From contig DASRII010000512.1 of assembly GCA_035650075.1 (NCBI GenBank), positions 1 through 16,139 on the forward strand: DNA of 16,139 nucleotides, written 5' to 3'. The position numbers and the translations under genes were made by a program. Each line of letters begins with the position of its first letter. Position 1 is the first letter of the stretch. The notes under the pieces were generated by a model. It was not told the DNA's origin. It did not search any database and worked only from the letters and a program-made list of their open reading frames with translations. This document shows, piece after piece, positions 14,546-16,139 of the stretch. Source of the stretch: DASSUC01 sp035650075. Its GTDB lineage: Bacteria; Actinomycetota; Actinomycetes; Mycobacteriales; Micromonosporaceae.

Positions 14546-15236
14546 TGGGCCCCCGGCGGCGTAGCCGCTCCCGGACGAGGATCGCCAGCGCCGCCACCCC
14601 GTCGCGCCACGTGATCTTCTTACCCTCTTCGCGACGGCGGGCCTGGTACGAGATCGGCACCTCGTACGGCCGGATTCCCCGGCGCAGCAGTTTCCCGGTC
14701 ACCTCGGCCTCCATGCCGAAGCCCTCGGATCGGATGTCCAGGGACCGGTACAGTGCGGCCGGCATCAGCTTCAGGCCGGTCTCCAGGTCGGAGATGTAGC
14801 AGTTGAACAGCATGTTCGCGGTGGTCGTGATCGCGCGGTTGCCGATGACGTACCAGAACGAGTACGCCGTGTGACTGCCGAACGAGCGGCTGCCGTAGAC
14901 GACCTGGGCCCGCCGGTCGAGTACGGGTATCACCAGCTTGGGCAGGTCGTTCGGGTCGTACTCCAGATCGGCGTCGAGGATCACCAGGAAGTCGCCGCTG
15001 GCTTCGGCTGCCCCGGTACGCACCGCCGCGCCCTTGCCCCGGTTGCGCGGGTGCCGTACGAGCCGCATGCGCGGGTCGTCGATCACCGCGAGTGCCTCGC
15101 CCGTACCGTCCCGGGAGCCGTCATCGACGACGATCAGCTCCACCTCGCAGGGGAAGTCGACGGCCAGTACGCGCTTGACGACCTCCGGTCCGCGGTAGCC
15201 TTCGTCGAACACCGGTGTGATGATCGAAAGCTTCAT
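14529..15236 (-). CDS. Family 2 glycosyltransferase (DPM1-like)
   Basis: 235 residues, the usual length for soluble polyprenyl-phosphate-sugar synthase-like GT2 enzymes (dolichol-phosphate mannose synthase type). GT-A fold with SIITPVFDE at the N-terminus, VVDDGSRDGT (37-45) for nucleotide binding, NRGKGAAVRTG, DADLEYDP (88-95) as the metal-binding DxD, SDLETGLKLM (149-158) and EGFGMEAEVTGKLLRRG (171-187). No C-terminal membrane anchor. It would transfer a sugar from a nucleotide sugar to a lipid carrier at the inner face of the membrane; sugar and acceptor unknown. ATG at 15236 has GGGAG about 6 bases upstream. Divergent from a methyltransferase gene; converges on and overlaps the membrane-protein gene. 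Confidence 0.9.
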   Translation of the reverse strand: MKLSIITPVFDEGYRGPEVVKRVLAVDFPCEVELIVVDDGSRDGTGEALAVIDDPRMRLVRHPRNRGKGAAVRTGAAEASGDFLVILDADLEYDPNDLPKLVIPVLDRRAQVVYGSRSFGSHTAYSFWYVIGNRAITTTANMLFNCYISDLETGLKLMPAALYRSLDIRSEGFGMEAEVTGKLLRRGIRPYEVPISYQARRREEGKKITWRDGVAALAILVRERLRRRGPTNRGS

Positions 15237-15265
15237 CCAGAACTCCCGTGGCTGGCCGCGGAGTC

Positions 15266-15292
15266 AGTCTAGAACACCAAATGGTCTAGGCT
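15266..15292. promoter_or_regulatory. Divergent promoter for the glycosyltransferase and methyltransferase genes
   Basis: Plus strand: TAGGCT (15287-15292), a TANNNT box ending 8 bases before the GTG at 15301, fits a leaderless transcript. Minus strand: TAGACT (15271-15266) fits a -10 box about 30 bases before the glycosyltransferase ATG. The hexamer GTCTAG occurs twice in direct repeat (15267-15272 and 15284-15289) and ACCAAATGGT lies between, so the two promoters share a compact, partly symmetrical site. Confidence 0.5.
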
Positions 15293-15300
15293 TTGTCGCC

Positions 15301-16011
15301 GTGGCCCAGGTGAATGGCGATACCGCGCTTCAGTCGGCGGTGCTCGAGGAGCTCAGCGACGCGGTCAACTACCGTCGATGGCTGGCTGACCTCGCCCGCC
15401 CGCATCTGGGCGAAGACCCCCTCGAGATCGGCAGCGGTACCGGTTGCTACGCAGTCGAGTGGCTACCCGACGTGACCCACTTCACGGCTACCGAGGCGGA
15501 CGACCAGCGGCTGGCGGGGCTCGTGACCCGCTTCGCCAACGAGAAGGCGGTCACGGTACGCCGGCTGCTGTTGCCGACCACGGACACCGGCAAGCACAGC
15601 GCCGTCGTCGGGCTCAACGTGCTCGAACACATCGACGACCAGGTCGGCGCGCTTCGGTCACTGCACGGGCTGCTGCGCCCGGGTGGCGCGGTCGTGCTGG
15701 TCGTGCCGGCCTTTTCCATCGCGATGAGCAGGTTCGACCGGGCGATCGGCCACGTCCGCCGGTACACGGTCGCCTCACTGCGCAAGGCGCTCGAGGAAGC
15801 CGACTACAAGGTGGAGGAGATCCGCTACCTCAACCCGGTCGGGTTGGTCGCCTGGATCGTCGTCTGCCGGATGCTCGGCCGGATCCCGGCCAACGGCCCG
15901 ATGCTGCGGCGGTACGACCGGTCCATGGTCCCGCTCCTGCGCCGGTTGGAGCGCCGCTGGCGCCCCCCGTTCGGCCAGTCCGTGTTCGCCGTAGCCCGCT
16001 GGCCCGGCTAA
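15301..16011 (+). CDS. Class I SAM-dependent methyltransferase
   Basis: 236 residues from the GTG at 15301; an earlier frame extension is rejected because a TAGGCT -10 box ends 8 bases before this GTG and no ribosome-binding site precedes other starts. Motif I LEIGSGTG (41-48) binds S-adenosylmethionine, TEAD (64-67) is the acidic residue region after strand 2, LNVLEHIDD (105-113) is motif IV, and LLRPGGAVVLVVPA (124-137) is the motif V/VI strand. FDRAIGHVRRYTVASLRKAL (145-164) is typical of methyltransferases found beside DPM1-like glycosyltransferases. Substrate unknown, plausibly a lipid or glycan intermediate. Divergent from the GT2 gene through a shared promoter; a hairpin overlaps its stop codon. 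Confidence 0.88.
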   Translation: MAQVNGDTALQSAVLEELSDAVNYRRWLADLARPHLGEDPLEIGSGTGCYAVEWLPDVTHFTATEADDQRLAGLVTRFANEKAVTVRRLLLPTTDTGKHSAVVGLNVLEHIDDQVGALRSLHGLLRPGGAVVLVVPAFSIAMSRFDRAIGHVRRYTVASLRKALEEADYKVEEIRYLNPVGLVAWIVVCRMLGRIPANGPMLRRYDRSMVPLLRRLERRWRPPFGQSVFAVARWPG

Positions 16012-16026
16012 CCGCCCGCCGGGCCA
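16000..16026 (+). terminator. Hairpin terminator overlapping the methyltransferase stop codon
   Basis: A perfect 9-bp stem TGGCCCGGC / GCCGGGCCA with a 9-nt loop that contains the TAA stop. No T tract follows. Confidence 0.5.
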
Positions 16027-16032
16027 AGACCC

Positions 16033-16095
16033 CGTTGATCATGAACTTTGTTTCGGTGTCGACGGCGTGTCGTACTACCAACTTCATGATCAACG
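16033..16095. repeat. 63-bp palindromic intergenic element
   Basis: Perfect 13-base arms CGTTGATCATGAA (16033-16045) and TTCATGATCAACG (16083-16095) with partial pairing further in (TT/AA, GT/AC) and a short inner CGAC/GTCG hairpin. AT-richer arms than the surroundings. It sits between the methyltransferase gene and a possible convergent gene. No coding potential. By memory, palindromes with this core are dispersed in Micromonosporaceae genomes, which suggests a REP- or MITE-like repeat; it may also act as a two-way terminator. Confidence 0.65.
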
Positions 16096-16103
16096 AGGCC
16101 GGG

Positions 16104-16139
16104 TCAGGCCGTTGTGCGGTACATGCCGAGGCCGTAGGT
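16104..16139 (-). CDS. Possible 3' end of a convergent minus-strand gene
   Basis: Read on the minus strand from the window edge, eleven sense codons (TYGLGMYRTTA) are followed by TGA. The placement just outside the palindrome fits a gene converging on the methyltransferase, but twelve codons are too few to identify or prove one. Confidence 0.3.
   Translation of the reverse strand, partial: TYGLGMYRTTA

Noticed and set aside
14556..14568. Terminator hairpin GCGGC-GTA-GCCGC after the membrane-protein gene
   Set aside because: Only 5 bp and inside the glycosyltransferase coding sequence; too weak to call.

Overview
This is a GC-rich window from an actinomycete. The evidence is GTG/TTG starts, a strong G/C third-position bias, -10 TANNNT boxes placed for leaderless translation, and GTGA/TGATG start-stop overlaps. 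A 63-bp palindrome with GTTGATCATGAA arms near the right end resembles intergenic repeats I associate with Micromonosporaceae. That family assignment is an inference from memory. No rRNA, tRNA, CRISPR, transposase or phage gene was seen, and no gene-free stretch exceeds about 175 bases.

Left part (1-6332, plus strand): three tandem paralogues of a large secreted beta-propeller protein (delta-60/DUF5122-like repeats, then a malectin-like sugar-binding module, then a C-terminal blade-repeat module ending in FVGP). Copy 1 is cut by the window edge. Copy 2 lacks the malectin module. Copy 3 is full length. Copies 2 and 3 each have a signal peptide, and hairpins separate the copies. The two spacers hold mutually exclusive RNA hairpins just upstream of copies 2 and 3.

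Middle (6351-9493): a minus-strand pair, a two-CBS-domain protein followed by an APH-like phosphotransferase, is coupled through a TGATG overlap and converges on copy 3 with a shared terminator. Divergent from it is an uncharacterised winged-helix-like protein, followed by an Fpg/Nei-family DNA glycosylase.

Right part (9665-16139): a polyprenyl-phosphate sugar-phosphate transferase that would start exopolysaccharide synthesis; a short intergenic region with two perfect DnaA-box sequences; a three-gene operon (OmpR-type response regulator, intramembrane-type histidine kinase, DUF4173/DUF4153 membrane protein) joined by two GTGA overlaps; then a divergent pair of a DPM1-like family-2 glycosyltransferase (minus) and a class I SAM methyltransferase (plus). 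The window ends with the palindrome and what may be the last codons of another minus-strand gene.

Taken together the region looks like a cell-surface or envelope-polysaccharide neighbourhood: secreted sugar-binding propellers, an initiating sugar transferase, a second glycosyltransferase and a membrane-sensing two-component system. The functional link between these parts is inferred from proximity only.
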